DNA from: Cytophagales bacterium
GTDB lineage: Bacteria > Bacteroidota > Bacteroidia > Cytophagales > Cyclobacteriaceae
Reading direction: 5' to 3'
Assembly: GCA_017303805.1 (NCBI GenBank)
Contig: JAFLBQ010000001.1
Location: 186,001-250,000 of the forward strand
Length of the DNA stretch: 64,000 nucleotides
The notes under the pieces are model-generated. The model had not been told where the DNA came from. It worked only from the letters and a program-made list of their open reading frames with translations, and did no database searches. Within the stretch, counting starts at the first letter, position 1, and every line of letters starts with the position of its first letter. The translations under genes and the position numbers were made by a program. Of this stretch, positions 43,958-52,568 are shown one piece after another.

Positions 43958-44151
43958 TTGACTTTAAGTTTAGCCAGCCAATCCGGGTCGAACTTCCTAA
44001 GGGTAAACTCAAACCTTAAGTTTCAATTTATTAATTACTTACAACCAATTGGGTTAACTATTCTGTGAAGTAAGAAACGGTGCAAACGAGTGAAACATTA
44101 CTTACTCAAAAACATTTTGCCGCGATAAAACTTTTTTTCTCAACCGCAGGT

Positions 44152-44159
44152 TATCTTTG
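44152..44159 (+). promoter_or_regulatory. -7 promoter element of the 42-residue gene
   Basis: TATCTTTG, perfect TAnnTTTG, 26 bp before the ATG at 44186. The 190 bp between moaC and this element hold no other gene that I can see. Confidence 0.55.
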
Positions 44160-44185
44160 AGTGTCTAAAAAAGTAAAAGTTGGCT

Positions 44186-44314
44186 ATGAAACTTATCGAC
44201 AGAAATTTTTTGCTGAACCCGATTAACCGCGATTTGATGCTGGTGGTAGGGTCAGGGCTTGTAATTGCAGTTGCAATCATCACGCTTGCCGTAATGATTG
44301 TAAGTCAGATTTAA
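44186..44314 (+). CDS. 42-residue single-span membrane peptide
   Basis: MKLIDRNFLLNPINRDLMLV then a strongly hydrophobic helix (VGSGLVIAVAIITLAVMIV) and SQI. It has a clean -7 element upstream and a strong terminator just downstream inside the opposite-strand moaE gene, so it looks like a complete small transcription unit. Its stop overlaps the moaE stop (convergent). No family recognised. Confidence 0.6.
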   Translation: MKLIDRNFLLNPINRDLMLVVGSGLVIAVAIITLAVMIVSQI

Positions 44315-44721
44315 GGGTGAGCAGACACCCATTGGTCCCCATCTTGGAAAAATTCTTTTTTCCAGATGGGGACTGTTTTTTTCAGGGAGTCGATAATGAA
44401 TTGACAGGCTTCGAACGAGTCTTTACGGTGTGGAGTAGATACTGCCACCACCACAGCAACATCACCTGGTAAAAGTGTGCCGGTGCGGTGGCTGATAGCC
44501 CAGCCGGTTAGATGCCATTTAGCCCCGGCTTCGGTTACGATCTTTTGAATTTCAGCTACGGCCATTGGCTCGTAGGCTTCGTATTCCAGTTTTGTTACTG
44601 CTTTGTTTTTGGTGGCATTGCGAACCGTGCCGATAAAGGTATTTACAGCTCCGGCTGCCTGCGAACTGGCAGCGTTAATAATCCGGGCAACGTCTATCGG
44701 CTGTGAGGTTAATTCTATCAT
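44311..44721 (-). CDS. moaE: molybdopterin synthase catalytic subunit MoaE
   Basis: 136 residues: GAVNTFIGTVRNATKNKAVT, LEYEAYEPMAVAEIQKI, AISHRTGTLLPGDVAVVVAV, PHRKDSFEACQFIIDSLKK and PIWKKEFFQDGDQWV. With MoaD it adds the dithiolene sulfurs to cPMP. MoaD lies 9 kb away rather than adjacent. The 3' end contains, on the opposite strand, the terminator of the neighbouring peptide gene. Confidence 0.95.
   Translation of the reverse strand: MIELTSQPIDVARIINAASSQAAGAVNTFIGTVRNATKNKAVTKLEYEAYEPMAVAEIQKIVTEAGAKWHLTGWAISHRTGTLLPGDVAVVVAVSTPHRKDSFEACQFIIDSLKKTVPIWKKEFFQDGDQWVSAHP
44335..44382 (+). terminator. rho-independent terminator embedded in antisense moaE
   Basis: GTCCCCATC-T-TGGAAAAA pairs with TTTTTTCCAGATGGGGAC (about 17 bp, one bulge, TTC loop) and is followed by TTTTTTT. 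It suits plus-strand termination after the 42-residue gene, though all of it is also coding sequence for the MoaE C-terminus on the other strand. Confidence 0.75.
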
Positions 44722-44874
44722 GGGTGTTTAAGCTTAAAAATATCCATTTGATCCAACCCATGAAATACTAAATTTTCCAATGTTTGATTTTCGTAAATTT
44801 TGGTTTGAAAATGGCTTTCGCACGTAAGTGAAAGCTAATTGATTTGCAGCTACAACCTAAACCCACCTGGCTTT

Positions 44875-45627
44875 ATGAAAATGAAAGCATACCTCACGTT
44901 GTTATGTACATTTTATGCCGCTTCAATGCTGGCACAAGAAAAAGATAGTACCTTTTTCTTTCATACCGATTTAAGTGTAACCAACAACGGGTTTTCTATT
45001 ATCCCTGCTTTTACGTTAGGCGATCCGGCCGCCTTCCTCGACATGCGCATGGGAAACAAACGCCTCAGTTTTGAGCCGCAGTTTCGGTACGCCCTCGAAG
45101 GCCGCCCATGGTCTTTTGTTTTTATTTACCGGTACAAGGCAATCCTCAAACCCAAATTTCAAGTATCGGTGGGCGGGCACTTGCCCGGTATCAACTATGT
45201 TAAAGCTCCGGTAACTATTGGCGGTATTACCGAGAATTTATCAGTGGCCAGACGCTTTCTGGCTGCCGAAATAATTCCAACCTATAAAATTTCAGCGCGC
45301 ACCAGCGTAGGCTTTTATTATTTGCGGGGTCATGGCTTTCAGCACCATGGGCCTCAGAATACCAACTTTCTGGCCTTGCAGGGTAACTTTACTAAAATCA
45401 AGCTGGTTGGAAAATCGTACGTTAATTTTAATCCGCAGGTGTTTTATCTTAAAGTAGATGCACACGATGGCTTTTATGTAAATGCTACCACTACACTGGG
45501 TGTGCAGGATTTTCCGTTAACCATTTCAAGCATTGTTAACAAGACTATCGATTCAACCATTCCAACTAAAAACTTTGACTGGAATGTGAGTTTGATTTAT
45601 ACACTTCATAAAAATTACACGCTATAA
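44875..45627 (+). CDS. secreted beta-barrel-like hypothetical protein
   Basis: 250 residues from the ATG at 44875, with signal MKMKAYLTLLCTFYAASMLAQ. Alternating hydrophobic strands with aromatic ends (FQVSVGGHLPGINYV, TSVGFYYLRGHGFQ, FYVNATTTLGV, WNVSLIYTLH) suggest an outer-membrane barrel. No named family recognised. Its stop shares a base with the start of the monooxygenase-like gene (TAATG), so the two are coupled, and an AraC gene follows. Confidence 0.75.
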   Translation: MKMKAYLTLLCTFYAASMLAQEKDSTFFFHTDLSVTNNGFSIIPAFTLGDPAAFLDMRMGNKRLSFEPQFRYALEGRPWSFVFIYRYKAILKPKFQVSVGGHLPGINYVKAPVTIGGITENLSVARRFLAAEIIPTYKISARTSVGFYYLRGHGFQHHGPQNTNFLALQGNFTKIKLVGKSYVNFNPQVFYLKVDAHDGFYVNATTTLGVQDFPLTISSIVNKTIDSTIPTKNFDWNVSLIYTLHKNYTL

Positions 45628-46007
45628 TGAATTACCTGAAATTTTTTGTCTCCGTTGCATTGATTCAATTAACCTTTCAACTAAATGCCCAAACCAGCCA
45701 GCAGGTAGTTCGGGTAGCAAAACTTGTAATCGACTCAACGCAGGTGGAAGCCTACCGGCAATTGCTGAAGGAAGGCATCGAAACTTCCGTAAAAGTTGAA
45801 CCGGGCGTAGTAACACTTTATGCAGTATCAGAAAAAAACAGACCCACCCATTTCACCATCCTTGAGATTTACGCCAGTCAGGCTGCGTACGAAGCACACC
45901 TTAAAACCCCGCACTTTCTGAAGTATAAAAACGGAACGCTGGGGATGGTTAAGTCATTGGAGTTGGTTGACTCTACTCCGCTTGTTCCTACGATGAAAAT
46001 AAAATGA
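45627..46007 (+). CDS. secreted antibiotic-biosynthesis-monooxygenase-like protein
   Basis: 126 residues: signal MNYLKFFVSVALIQLTFQLN followed by an ABM-type dimeric alpha/beta barrel (VAKLVIDSTQVEAYRQLLKE, EPGVVTLYAVSEKNRPTHFT, LEIYASQAAYEAHLKTPHF). ABM enzymes oxidise quinols or degrade small aromatics; the signal peptide makes this an exported version. Overlaps the AraC gene by four bases. Confidence 0.85.
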   Translation: MNYLKFFVSVALIQLTFQLNAQTSQQVVRVAKLVIDSTQVEAYRQLLKEGIETSVKVEPGVVTLYAVSEKNRPTHFTILEIYASQAAYEAHLKTPHFLKYKNGTLGMVKSLELVDSTPLVPTMKIK

Positions 46008-46948
46008 AGCTTGTAAGCCGGTTTCGTAACTTTAACAGGATGGAGAAACCCGAATCGCTACTGGATTTTTATAAACGCAAGTTTAACTGGTTGCCCGAAA
46101 ACATCCGAAACGAAGTGGGGTATTTCAATTTATTTCATCACGAACCCTACGTGGAAGGTAAACCAACTGCTATCCCGTACCGCAGACGCGATTTTTATAA
46201 AATCAATTTAGTGAAAGGCAACAGCCAGGTTCACTTTGCCGATCAGGTTATTGAAGTTAAAAAGCAAGCGCTCGCATTTTCCAATCCATTAATTCCATAT
46301 AAATGGGAACATCTGGATAAACTGCGTGAAGGGGTGTACTGCATTTTTAATCATCAGTTCTTTAATCAGTTTGGTTACCTCAATCAATACGAGGTCTTTC
46401 AACCGAACGGTCAGCATGTGTTTGAGCTAACCGATCAGGAAGCCGAACACGTTAAACTGATCTTTGGAAAGATTGAGCAGGAAGTAAAGACCGACTATAA
46501 ATACAAGTACGATGTAATCCGCAACCTGGTGTTTGAACTGATTCACGTTGGGTTAAAGATGCAGGCTTCGGTTACACGGCAGCACCAACCTCAAAATGCC
46601 GCACAACGAATTACGTTTTTGTTTTTGGAATTGCTTGAACGCCAGTTCCCGATTGATGACCAGCATCCGGCAGTTCAATTGCGTACCGCCTCCGACTTTG
46701 CCAATCAGTTGAACGTGCATGTTAACCATCTTAACCGCACCATCAAAGACACAACCGATAAAACCACTACGCAGTTAATAGCCGAGCGCGTGTTACAAGA
46801 AGCAAAAATTCTGTTGCGCCACAGCCGGTGGAATGTATCGGAGATTGCCTATGCACTTGGCTTTACCGAAGTAACACACTTTACTAATTTTTTTAAGAAG
46901 CATATGGAGACAAGTCCGTTGAAGTATAGGAAAGCTTTGCTGGCCTGA
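46004..46948 (+). CDS. AraC-family transcriptional regulator
   Basis: 314 residues from the coupled ATG at 46004; an internal ATG at 46040 (MEKPESLLDFYKRKF) is also plausible and fits relatives better. N-terminal cupin-like sensor (YRRRDFYKINLVKGNSQVHF) and C-terminal AraC HTH (ASDFANQLNVHVNHLNRTIK, WNVSEIAYALGFTEVTHFTN). Third gene of an operon with a barrel protein and an ABM protein, which it may regulate. Confidence 0.92.
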   Translation: MKLVSRFRNFNRMEKPESLLDFYKRKFNWLPENIRNEVGYFNLFHHEPYVEGKPTAIPYRRRDFYKINLVKGNSQVHFADQVIEVKKQALAFSNPLIPYKWEHLDKLREGVYCIFNHQFFNQFGYLNQYEVFQPNGQHVFELTDQEAEHVKLIFGKIEQEVKTDYKYKYDVIRNLVFELIHVGLKMQASVTRQHQPQNAAQRITFLFLELLERQFPIDDQHPAVQLRTASDFANQLNVHVNHLNRTIKDTTDKTTTQLIAERVLQEAKILLRHSRWNVSEIAYALGFTEVTHFTNFFKKHMETSPLKYRKALLA

Positions 46949-46951
46949 TAG

Positions 46952-47764
46952 TTAACGTCCAGCCTTAATCAAGGCTCCAAATTGCTTCCAATCGAAACCG
47001 GTCTCTACCCGGTTGTGGTGCAGCGCAGGTATTTGCGTAGTGATGATAAGGGTTGTTCCATTCAAATCAGCACGGTGATGTTGCGGGATTTGCAACTTGA
47101 TACCTTTCCCAATAGTAAACTGTACGTGCTCGAAAAAATCCTGCACCGATTTCTTTAAGCCGTTAATGTTTTTCATGCCATAGAGCAACACCACTTCGGG
47201 CTTATGTTCTTTAATTTTGGAGAGAATGGTTTGAATGCGCTGTGAATAAACATATTCTTCATACCGATCCTGACTCTTTAAAAAATCGCAGCCGGCAAGG
47301 TTAAGCCAATTGTAATGCCACGAGTGCGTGTGCGAACCCGGCAGCGGATACAAGGGAATCAGCGCCTCTCGCTTGGCACCGGGTTGGGCGAAATGTTTTT
47401 TCTGGTAAGCGAATAAATCGGGTTCAGGTTTTTGGTTGTAGCTGTGCACGAAAGCGGCCAGGTTTTTCCAGATGGTACTTTCAATGGCTTTCTCGCCAAA
47501 GCGGTAGTCAAACCGGTTGGAAAATAATTCGGCTTTTGGGTTTTCGGGCGTTATGCGTACATGTTCATATACCTCGCGGATGTCGCAAAGGGTAGGGCTG
47601 TTCTTTTGGTGTGCATCAAAAAAATAATTGAATTTGTCGGCTACCTCTTCGGGCACATCGCCACCGGGTTCTTCATACCCGATAAACCAGAACTGCGCCT
47701 GCCACGAACCATAGCCGTAGAAATTATCGAGCCAGTGATTGAGCTTCTGTTCAGTTATCAACAT
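46952..47764 (-). CDS. hypothetical protein, possibly uracil-DNA-glycosylase-like fold
   Basis: 270 residues, no signal peptide. FWFIGYEEPGGDVPEEV near the N-terminus, a central LYPLPGSHTHSWHYNWLNLA segment, and a C-terminal VVLLYGMKNINGLKK ... LIITTQIPALHHNR resemble the layout of the uracil-DNA-glycosylase-like superfamily (an early G-x-E-P-G loop and a late H-P/H-x motif). I cannot confirm the family. Convergent with the AraC gene (4 bp apart). Confidence 0.6.
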   Translation of the reverse strand: MLITEQKLNHWLDNFYGYGSWQAQFWFIGYEEPGGDVPEEVADKFNYFFDAHQKNSPTLCDIREVYEHVRITPENPKAELFSNRFDYRFGEKAIESTIWKNLAAFVHSYNQKPEPDLFAYQKKHFAQPGAKREALIPLYPLPGSHTHSWHYNWLNLAGCDFLKSQDRYEEYVYSQRIQTILSKIKEHKPEVVLLYGMKNINGLKKSVQDFFEHVQFTIGKGIKLQIPQHHRADLNGTTLIITTQIPALHHNRVETGFDWKQFGALIKAGR

Positions 47765-47965
47765 ACTGGAAAGTTAAAATATTTGTCGTGTAAAGGTTAT
47801 CAACTGTTTAACCTGATTTAACAATTTCTTTAACCTACTTTTCGAAGCGGTTGATTGAGTTGCCGTTAACAAACTCTTTCGATGTTTGAAATTTGTAATT
47901 ATTCTCAATAGAAAAGTTTGTAGCTTTAACTGCTGGAAAAGTTTAACCTGTAACCACTATCAAAA

Positions 47966-48430
47966 ATGGCAACTTTCACTCTTACCGTCAATGGAAAAAA
48001 GCAAGCAGTAGATGTGGATCCGAATACCCCTGTGTTGTGGGTATTGCGCGACCATCTGAACCTGGTAGGTACCAAATTCGGTTGTGGCATGGCCCAATGC
48101 GGAGCCTGCACCATTCATGTGGATGGCGTTGCCACCCGTTCGTGTATGTTGCCGGTTTCTTCGGTGGGCGATCAAAAAGTTACCACCATTGAGGGGCTCT
48201 CTGAAAAAGGCGATCACCCGGTGCAAAAAGCCTGGCTGGAGCATGACGTACCGCAATGCGGCTATTGCCAGGCCGGCCAGATAATGAATGCAGCTGCGTT
48301 GCTCAGCGAAACCCCCAACCCAACGGACGAGCAAATTGAAACAGCCATGAATGGAAACATTTGCCGGTGCGGAACCTACGTTCGCATTAAGGCGGCCATA
48401 AAAACAGCATCCAAAAATCTTAACGCCTAA
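47966..48430 (+). CDS. (2Fe-2S) subunit of an IorA-like molybdenum hydroxylase
   Basis: 154 residues. Plant-type 2Fe-2S domain [21 protein letters not shown] in the N-half and a second 2Fe-2S domain [16 protein letters not shown] ... [16 protein letters not shown] in the C-half. This is the small subunit of xanthine-dehydrogenase-family enzymes of the isoquinoline 1-oxidoreductase type, carrying electrons from the molybdenum site. It lies 5 bp ahead of the large subunit gene. Confidence 0.95.
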   Translation: MATFTLTVNGKKQAVDVDPNTPVLWVLRDHLNLVGTKFGCGMAQCGACTIHVDGVATRSCMLPVSSVGDQKVTTIEGLSEKGDHPVQKAWLEHDVPQCGYCQAGQIMNAAALLSETPNPTDEQIETAMNGNICRCGTYVRIKAAIKTASKNLNA

Positions 48431-48435
48431 GCATC

Positions 48436-50682
48436 ATGACAAAAATGAAAACATCAATTGGCAGAAGAACTTTTTTAAAGACTTCTGCTTTGGCTGGCGG
48501 TGGCTTTATGCTAAGCTTTAGTTGGTTGGCAGGTTGCAAGCCCGCACCCGATATGGTTGAACTTCCTAAGGAATGGTTCGAATTGAATGGCTATCTGAAA
48601 ATTGGCGATAACGGGTTGGTTACAATTATGTCGCCCAACCCCGAGATTGGGCAGAATGTAAAAACATCTATGCCGATGCTGGTGGCCGAAGAGTTAGATG
48701 TAGATTGGAAAAATGTAATTGTAGAACAAGCACCTCTTAACACCAGCGTGTTTACACGGCAGTTGGCCGGAGGCAGTCAGTCAATCAGTCAGGGTTGGAA
48801 GAGTTTACGCATGGCCGGGGCCACCGCGCGCAACATGCTGCGCGAAGCAGCAGCGAAAACGTGGGGCGTGCCAGTAGATGAAATCACCACTGAGGCCAGC
48901 ATGCTTTATCATAAAGCGAGCGGTAAATCAGCAAGCTATGGCGAGATGGCTTCGGCTGCAGCCAAAGTTGAAGTGCCCAAGGAAGTTGAACTAAAAAATA
49001 ATAGCGACTTCAAAATCATAGGTACATCGCGCAACAATGTGGACGGTAAGAAAATAGTTACCGGCCAACCCTTGTTTGGTTTGGATTATAAGCAGCAAGG
49101 CATGTTGATTGCCATGATTGCGCACCCCCCTGCCTTTGGGATGAGATTAAAGAGTGTAGATGACTCGCAGGCACGCGCTATGCCCGGCATCAAAGATGTG
49201 TTTACCATTAAAACCTACCCGGAAGATTATGCGCAGCAATGGTGCGATGTAGATTCTTTTCCCGAACTGGTGGTGGTTGTGGGTAACACTACCTGGGAGG
49301 TAATGAATGCACGCAAGGCGTTAAAGCTGGAGTGGGAGCAATTTCAGGATCATGAAATTTCATCTTCCACGTTCTGGGGCACCACGGTAAAGATTAAAGT
49401 TCCGGGTGGCTTAGAAAATTCTGCACAGCATAACCAAGTAATGGCCACCGCTTCCAAGTCGGCAAAGGTTGTGCGCAAAGACGGAAACCCCGAAGCAGTA
49501 TTCAAAAAAGCTGCAAAGGTTGTGGAGCGATCGTATTCAGCGCCCTTCCTGGCGCACAATACGATGGAGCCCATGAACTTTTTTGCAAATGTTACCAGCG
49601 ATAAGGCTGAGTTGGTTGGGCCAATCCAAACACCGGAGTTCATGGAGAAAAGCATAGCCGCCCGCCTTGGATTACCGCTGGAGAAAATTGACATCCAAAT
49701 GACGCGGCAGGGTGGTGGTTTTGGAAGAAGGTTGTACGGACACTTTCTGGTGGAGGCCGCAGTAATTTCTCAAAAGATTAACGCACCGGTTAAACTGATT
49801 TATACCCGCGAAGACGATATGTCGTTTGGAGTTTACCGGCCCGCTTACCACGCCAGGTATAAGGCTGCTTTGGATGAAAATAATAAGTTGATTGGGTTTC
49901 ACGTAAATGCAGGGGGTATCCCGGAGAGTCCGTTGTTTGCCAATCGCTTTCCGGCTGGTGCCGTAGAAAATTATCTGGCCGAATCGTGGACCGCTCCCTC
50001 CAATATTAGCGTGGGTGCATTCCGCGCTCCGGCTTCCAACTTTATTGCGGGTGCGGAGCAATCGTTTTTAGATGAAGTTGCAGAAGCTGCCGGGAAAGAT
50101 CCGATACAGTTCAGGCTTGAACTATTGGATCGGGCATTGAACAACCCCGTTGGCGAGCGTAACGACTATGAAGCGAAACGTTTAATGGGTGTGTTGGAGT
50201 TGGTGCGAAGCAAATCGAATTGGGGCCAGGATATGCCAAACATCCATCGCGGTGTGTCGGCTTACTTCTGTCACGATAGTTATGTAGCGCATGTGATTGA
50301 TTTGGCAATGGAAAACGGTAAGCCTCGTGTAGAAAAAGTTCATTGTGCGGTAGATTGCGGTATAGTGGTAAACCCGATTGCAGCTACCAATCTTGTTGAA
50401 GGTGGTTCGGTAGATGGTATCGGACATGCCATGTACAGCGGCCTTACTTTTACCAACGGCACACCTGATCAAACTAACTTTAATAAGTATCGCTTAATCC
50501 GGCATAAGGAAGCTCCGAAGGCAATAGAGGTTCACTTTGTGGAAAGCACGGTAGATCCAACCGGTTTAGGCGAGCCGCCCTTTCCACCGGTAATCGGAGC
50601 GTTGGCCAATGCACTTTATAAAGCCACGGGTAAGCGTCATTATTCGCAGCCATATTTGGGTGAAACGATTACGTTGGGGTAA
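48436..50682 (+). CDS. IorB-like molybdopterin-binding large subunit
   Basis: 748 residues. Twin-arginine signal GRRTFLKTSALAGGG followed by a lipobox-like SWLAGC, so it is probably exported by Tat and perhaps lipid-anchored. Molybdopterin-binding segments include GNTTWEVMNARKALKLEW, MTRQGGGFGRRLYGHFLVEA, GAFRAPASNFIAGAEQSFLD, VEKVHCAVDCGIVVNP and VDPTGLGEPPFPP with the catalytic Glu. It would oxidise aldehydes or N-heterocycles; substrate not predictable. A 39-nt hairpin follows the stop. Confidence 0.94.
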   Translation: MTKMKTSIGRRTFLKTSALAGGGFMLSFSWLAGCKPAPDMVELPKEWFELNGYLKIGDNGLVTIMSPNPEIGQNVKTSMPMLVAEELDVDWKNVIVEQAPLNTSVFTRQLAGGSQSISQGWKSLRMAGATARNMLREAAAKTWGVPVDEITTEASMLYHKASGKSASYGEMASAAAKVEVPKEVELKNNSDFKIIGTSRNNVDGKKIVTGQPLFGLDYKQQGMLIAMIAHPPAFGMRLKSVDDSQARAMPGIKDVFTIKTYPEDYAQQWCDVDSFPELVVVVGNTTWEVMNARKALKLEWEQFQDHEISSSTFWGTTVKIKVPGGLENSAQHNQVMATASKSAKVVRKDGNPEAVFKKAAKVVERSYSAPFLAHNTMEPMNFFANVTSDKAELVGPIQTPEFMEKSIAARLGLPLEKIDIQMTRQGGGFGRRLYGHFLVEAAVISQKINAPVKLIYTREDDMSFGVYRPAYHARYKAALDENNKLIGFHVNAGGIPESPLFANRFPAGAVENYLAESWTAPSNISVGAFRAPASNFIAGAEQSFLDEVAEAAGKDPIQFRLELLDRALNNPVGERNDYEAKRLMGVLELVRSKSNWGQDMPNIHRGVSAYFCHDSYVAHVIDLAMENGKPRVEKVHCAVDCGIVVNPIAATNLVEGGSVDGIGHAMYSGLTFTNGTPDQTNFNKYRLIRHKEAPKAIEVHFVESTVDPTGLGEPPFPPVIGALANALYKATGKRHYSQPYLGETITLG

Positions 50683-50698
50683 GTTGTGTGAGTAGTAA

Positions 50699-50737
50699 GA
50701 AGTCGTCAAAACCACTTTAAGTGGTCTTGACGACTTC
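50699..50737 (+). terminator. long hairpin after the molybdenum hydroxylase
   Basis: GAAGTCGTCAA-A-ACCACTT pairs with AGTGGT-C-TTGACGACTTC: 11 bp, a mismatch and a further 6-7 bp. No T-run follows, so it may be a 3' stabilising structure or a palindromic repeat rather than a classic terminator. Confidence 0.55.
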
Positions 50738-50739
50738 AT

Positions 50740-51062
50740 TAATCAGTATTGATCTTTCTGATGGTCTCAACGGGAATAATCGAGTATGAATACGATATGA
50801 ATCTTTCTTTATCAAGATTTATAAATTGATAAGCTACATCCTGCCGGCAAATTTGAGTATAGTCGTCTGACCACTTGGAGCGGTCTTTATGAGGGTACTA
50901 CCAAACTGGCGCATTTGTAGGAAAACATGGGTGCAATTAATTATCAGTTTGAAGGCGATGAATTGCAAAAGCTAACCGTTGAAATTAATAAGGTTAAAAT
51001 TGTGGGCGATCGCTATACAGGTTTGTCCACACAGCAAACGAATAATAAGTAAGTAGCAATCT
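50740..51062 (+). pseudogene. gene-poor stretch with a fragmentary coding relic
   Basis: No intact gene is seen between the hairpin and the ATPase promoter. An ATG at 50931 opens a 41-codon frame to 51051: MGAINYQFEGDELQKLTVEI, then NKVKIVGDRYTGLSTQQTNN and K. The same frame reads back across a TAG into SGLYEGTTKLAHL. It looks like the C-terminal scrap of a small secreted barrel protein, not an expressed gene. The rest is AT-rich sequence without recognisable content. Confidence 0.4.
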
Positions 51063-51120
51063 TAACTTTAAATTTGCATGTACTTTTAAAGTATAACTTT
51101 AAATTTGCATGTAATTTTAA
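51063..51120 (+). promoter_or_regulatory. duplicated 27-bp promoter core (period 31 bp)
   Basis: Two copies (51063-51089 and 51094-51120), differing at one base, each begin TAACTTTAAATTTGCATGTA. Each contains a perfect -7 element TAAATTTG (51069-51076 and 51100-51107). The TTTG of the first copy lies 23 bp before the second -7 element and could serve as its -33. Confidence 0.65.
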
Positions 51121-51125
51121 GGAAA

Positions 51126-52268
51126 ATGTACAAAAGGCTTCAAAATTTCAACAAATCCGGCAAAAACTCCTTCTTTCTTTGGGGGGTACGGCAGTCAGGT
51201 AAGAGCACTTTATTAAAGGAGCGCTACCCACACGCTTTGCTCTTTGATTTGTTGTTGGGCGATGTGCACCGAAGGTTGCTCAACAATCCTGAACAATTCC
51301 GGGAAGCGGTAATGGCATCCGAGCCTGGCATACCGGTAGTGGTTGATGAGATCCAAAAGTTGCCTCAATTACTGAACGAAGTTCATTGGCTGATCGAGAA
51401 CAAAAAGTATCAATTCATTTTATCTGGCTCAACACCACGCAAAATCATCAAGCAGGGAGTAAACCTGCTGGGCGGCCGGGCGCTACGGTACGAACTGCTA
51501 CCACTCTCGTATCGGGAGATACCTGATTTTGATTTAATGCGTGCACTTAACCACGGGTTGTTGCCGCGGCACTACGATGCTGACGATGCCGATCAACTGA
51601 TTTCGGCTTATATCGGAAGTTACCTCGAAGATGAAATTATTGCAGAAACAAAAATCAGAAATGCGGAAACGTTTTCTCGTTTTCTGGATAAGGCGGCATT
51701 TTCAAACGGTGAGATTATAAACTATACCAATATAGCTGCAGATTGCGGGGTGAGCAGTCCCACCATTAAAGAATACTTTCATATTCTGAACGAAACTATG
51801 ATTGGATATTTTCTGCCCTCGTTTCAGAAAAAACCAAAGCGCAGGGTAGTTACCAGTCCAAAATTTTACTTTTTCGATGTAGGCATTGTCAATTCGTTGC
51901 TCAAGCGCAAATCTATTGAATTGGGCAGTGTCAACTTCGGCTTTGCCTTCGAACATTTTATTTATCACGAATTGAAAACCTATAGTGTCTATTCTGGCAA
52001 ACAATATTCTATTTCGTATTGGCGCACGTCCTCGCAGTTTGAAGTGGACTTTATTTTAGGTGATCACGAAGTGGCGGTAGAAGTAAAGGGGACGGACAAT
52101 GTAAACACCCGACACACAAAAGGATTGAAAGCATTTGCTGATGAATACAAGGTAAAGAAGAAAATTATCGTTAGCCGCGATCCATTTATCCGAAATCTTG
52201 AAAATGGAATAACGGTTATGCCTTGGCGTGATTTTCTGGATAAACTTTGGAATGGGGATATTATTTAG
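51126..52268 (+). CDS. DUF4143-family AAA ATPase
   Basis: 380 residues from the ATG at 51126, preceded by AAGGAAA; a TTG at 51105 lies inside the promoter repeat and is unlikely. N-terminal P-loop FLWGVRQSGKSTLLKERYP, Walker B-like IPVVVDEIQKLP, and sensor FILSGSTPRK. A C-terminal DUF4143 nuclease-like domain follows (FEHFIYHELKTY, QFEVDFILGDHEVAVEVKG, with D and E-x-K). Family members are numerous, laterally mobile and of unknown function, sometimes likened to toxin or defence ATPases. Confidence 0.92.
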   Translation: MYKRLQNFNKSGKNSFFLWGVRQSGKSTLLKERYPHALLFDLLLGDVHRRLLNNPEQFREAVMASEPGIPVVVDEIQKLPQLLNEVHWLIENKKYQFILSGSTPRKIIKQGVNLLGGRALRYELLPLSYREIPDFDLMRALNHGLLPRHYDADDADQLISAYIGSYLEDEIIAETKIRNAETFSRFLDKAAFSNGEIINYTNIAADCGVSSPTIKEYFHILNETMIGYFLPSFQKKPKRRVVTSPKFYFFDVGIVNSLLKRKSIELGSVNFGFAFEHFIYHELKTYSVYSGKQYSISYWRTSSQFEVDFILGDHEVAVEVKGTDNVNTRHTKGLKAFADEYKVKKKIIVSRDPFIRNLENGITVMPWRDFLDKLWNGDII

Positions 52269-52334
52269 CGATGTGGTATGCTATCAGGCAAGACCGGAAT
52301 ACTTTAATATCTTTAACTATTAATTGAAAATTAC

Positions 52335-52568
52335 ATGAAGACCATGACCTGCAAACAATTGGGTGGTGCCTGCGATGAGACGTTTACTGCCAATACGTTT
52401 GACGAAATTGCCAAGATGGTGAGCATGCATGCCCGCGAAAAAGTTCAGCAAGGCGATGCTGCGCACATGGAAGCAATGAACGACATGCGCAGCAAGATGA
52501 CTACGCCAGAAGCTGTGAATGCATGGATGAATGAGAAGCGCACCGCGTTTAACAACCTGCCCGACTAA
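52335..52568 (+). CDS. DUF1059-family protein
   Basis: 77 residues: MTCKQLGGACDETFTANTFD with conserved Cys residues, then a helical MVSMHAREKVQQGDAAHMEA segment. This is the DUF1059 pattern (small proteins with predicted metal or redox role, function unknown). The following SDR begins at the next base after the stop, so the two are cotranscribed. Confidence 0.88.
   Translation: MKTMTCKQLGGACDETFTANTFDEIAKMVSMHAREKVQQGDAAHMEAMNDMRSKMTTPEAVNAWMNEKRTAFNNLPD

Noticed and set aside
44335..44382. Structured element near moaE as a molybdenum-cofactor riboswitch
   Set aside because: It is a simple stem with a T-run, lies at the 3' end of moaE and has no multi-stem aptamer architecture.
47772..47965. 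Promoter or regulatory element upstream of the molybdenum hydroxylase
   Set aside because: Only TAGCTTTA (one base off consensus) is visible, with poor -33 spacing; too weak to annotate.
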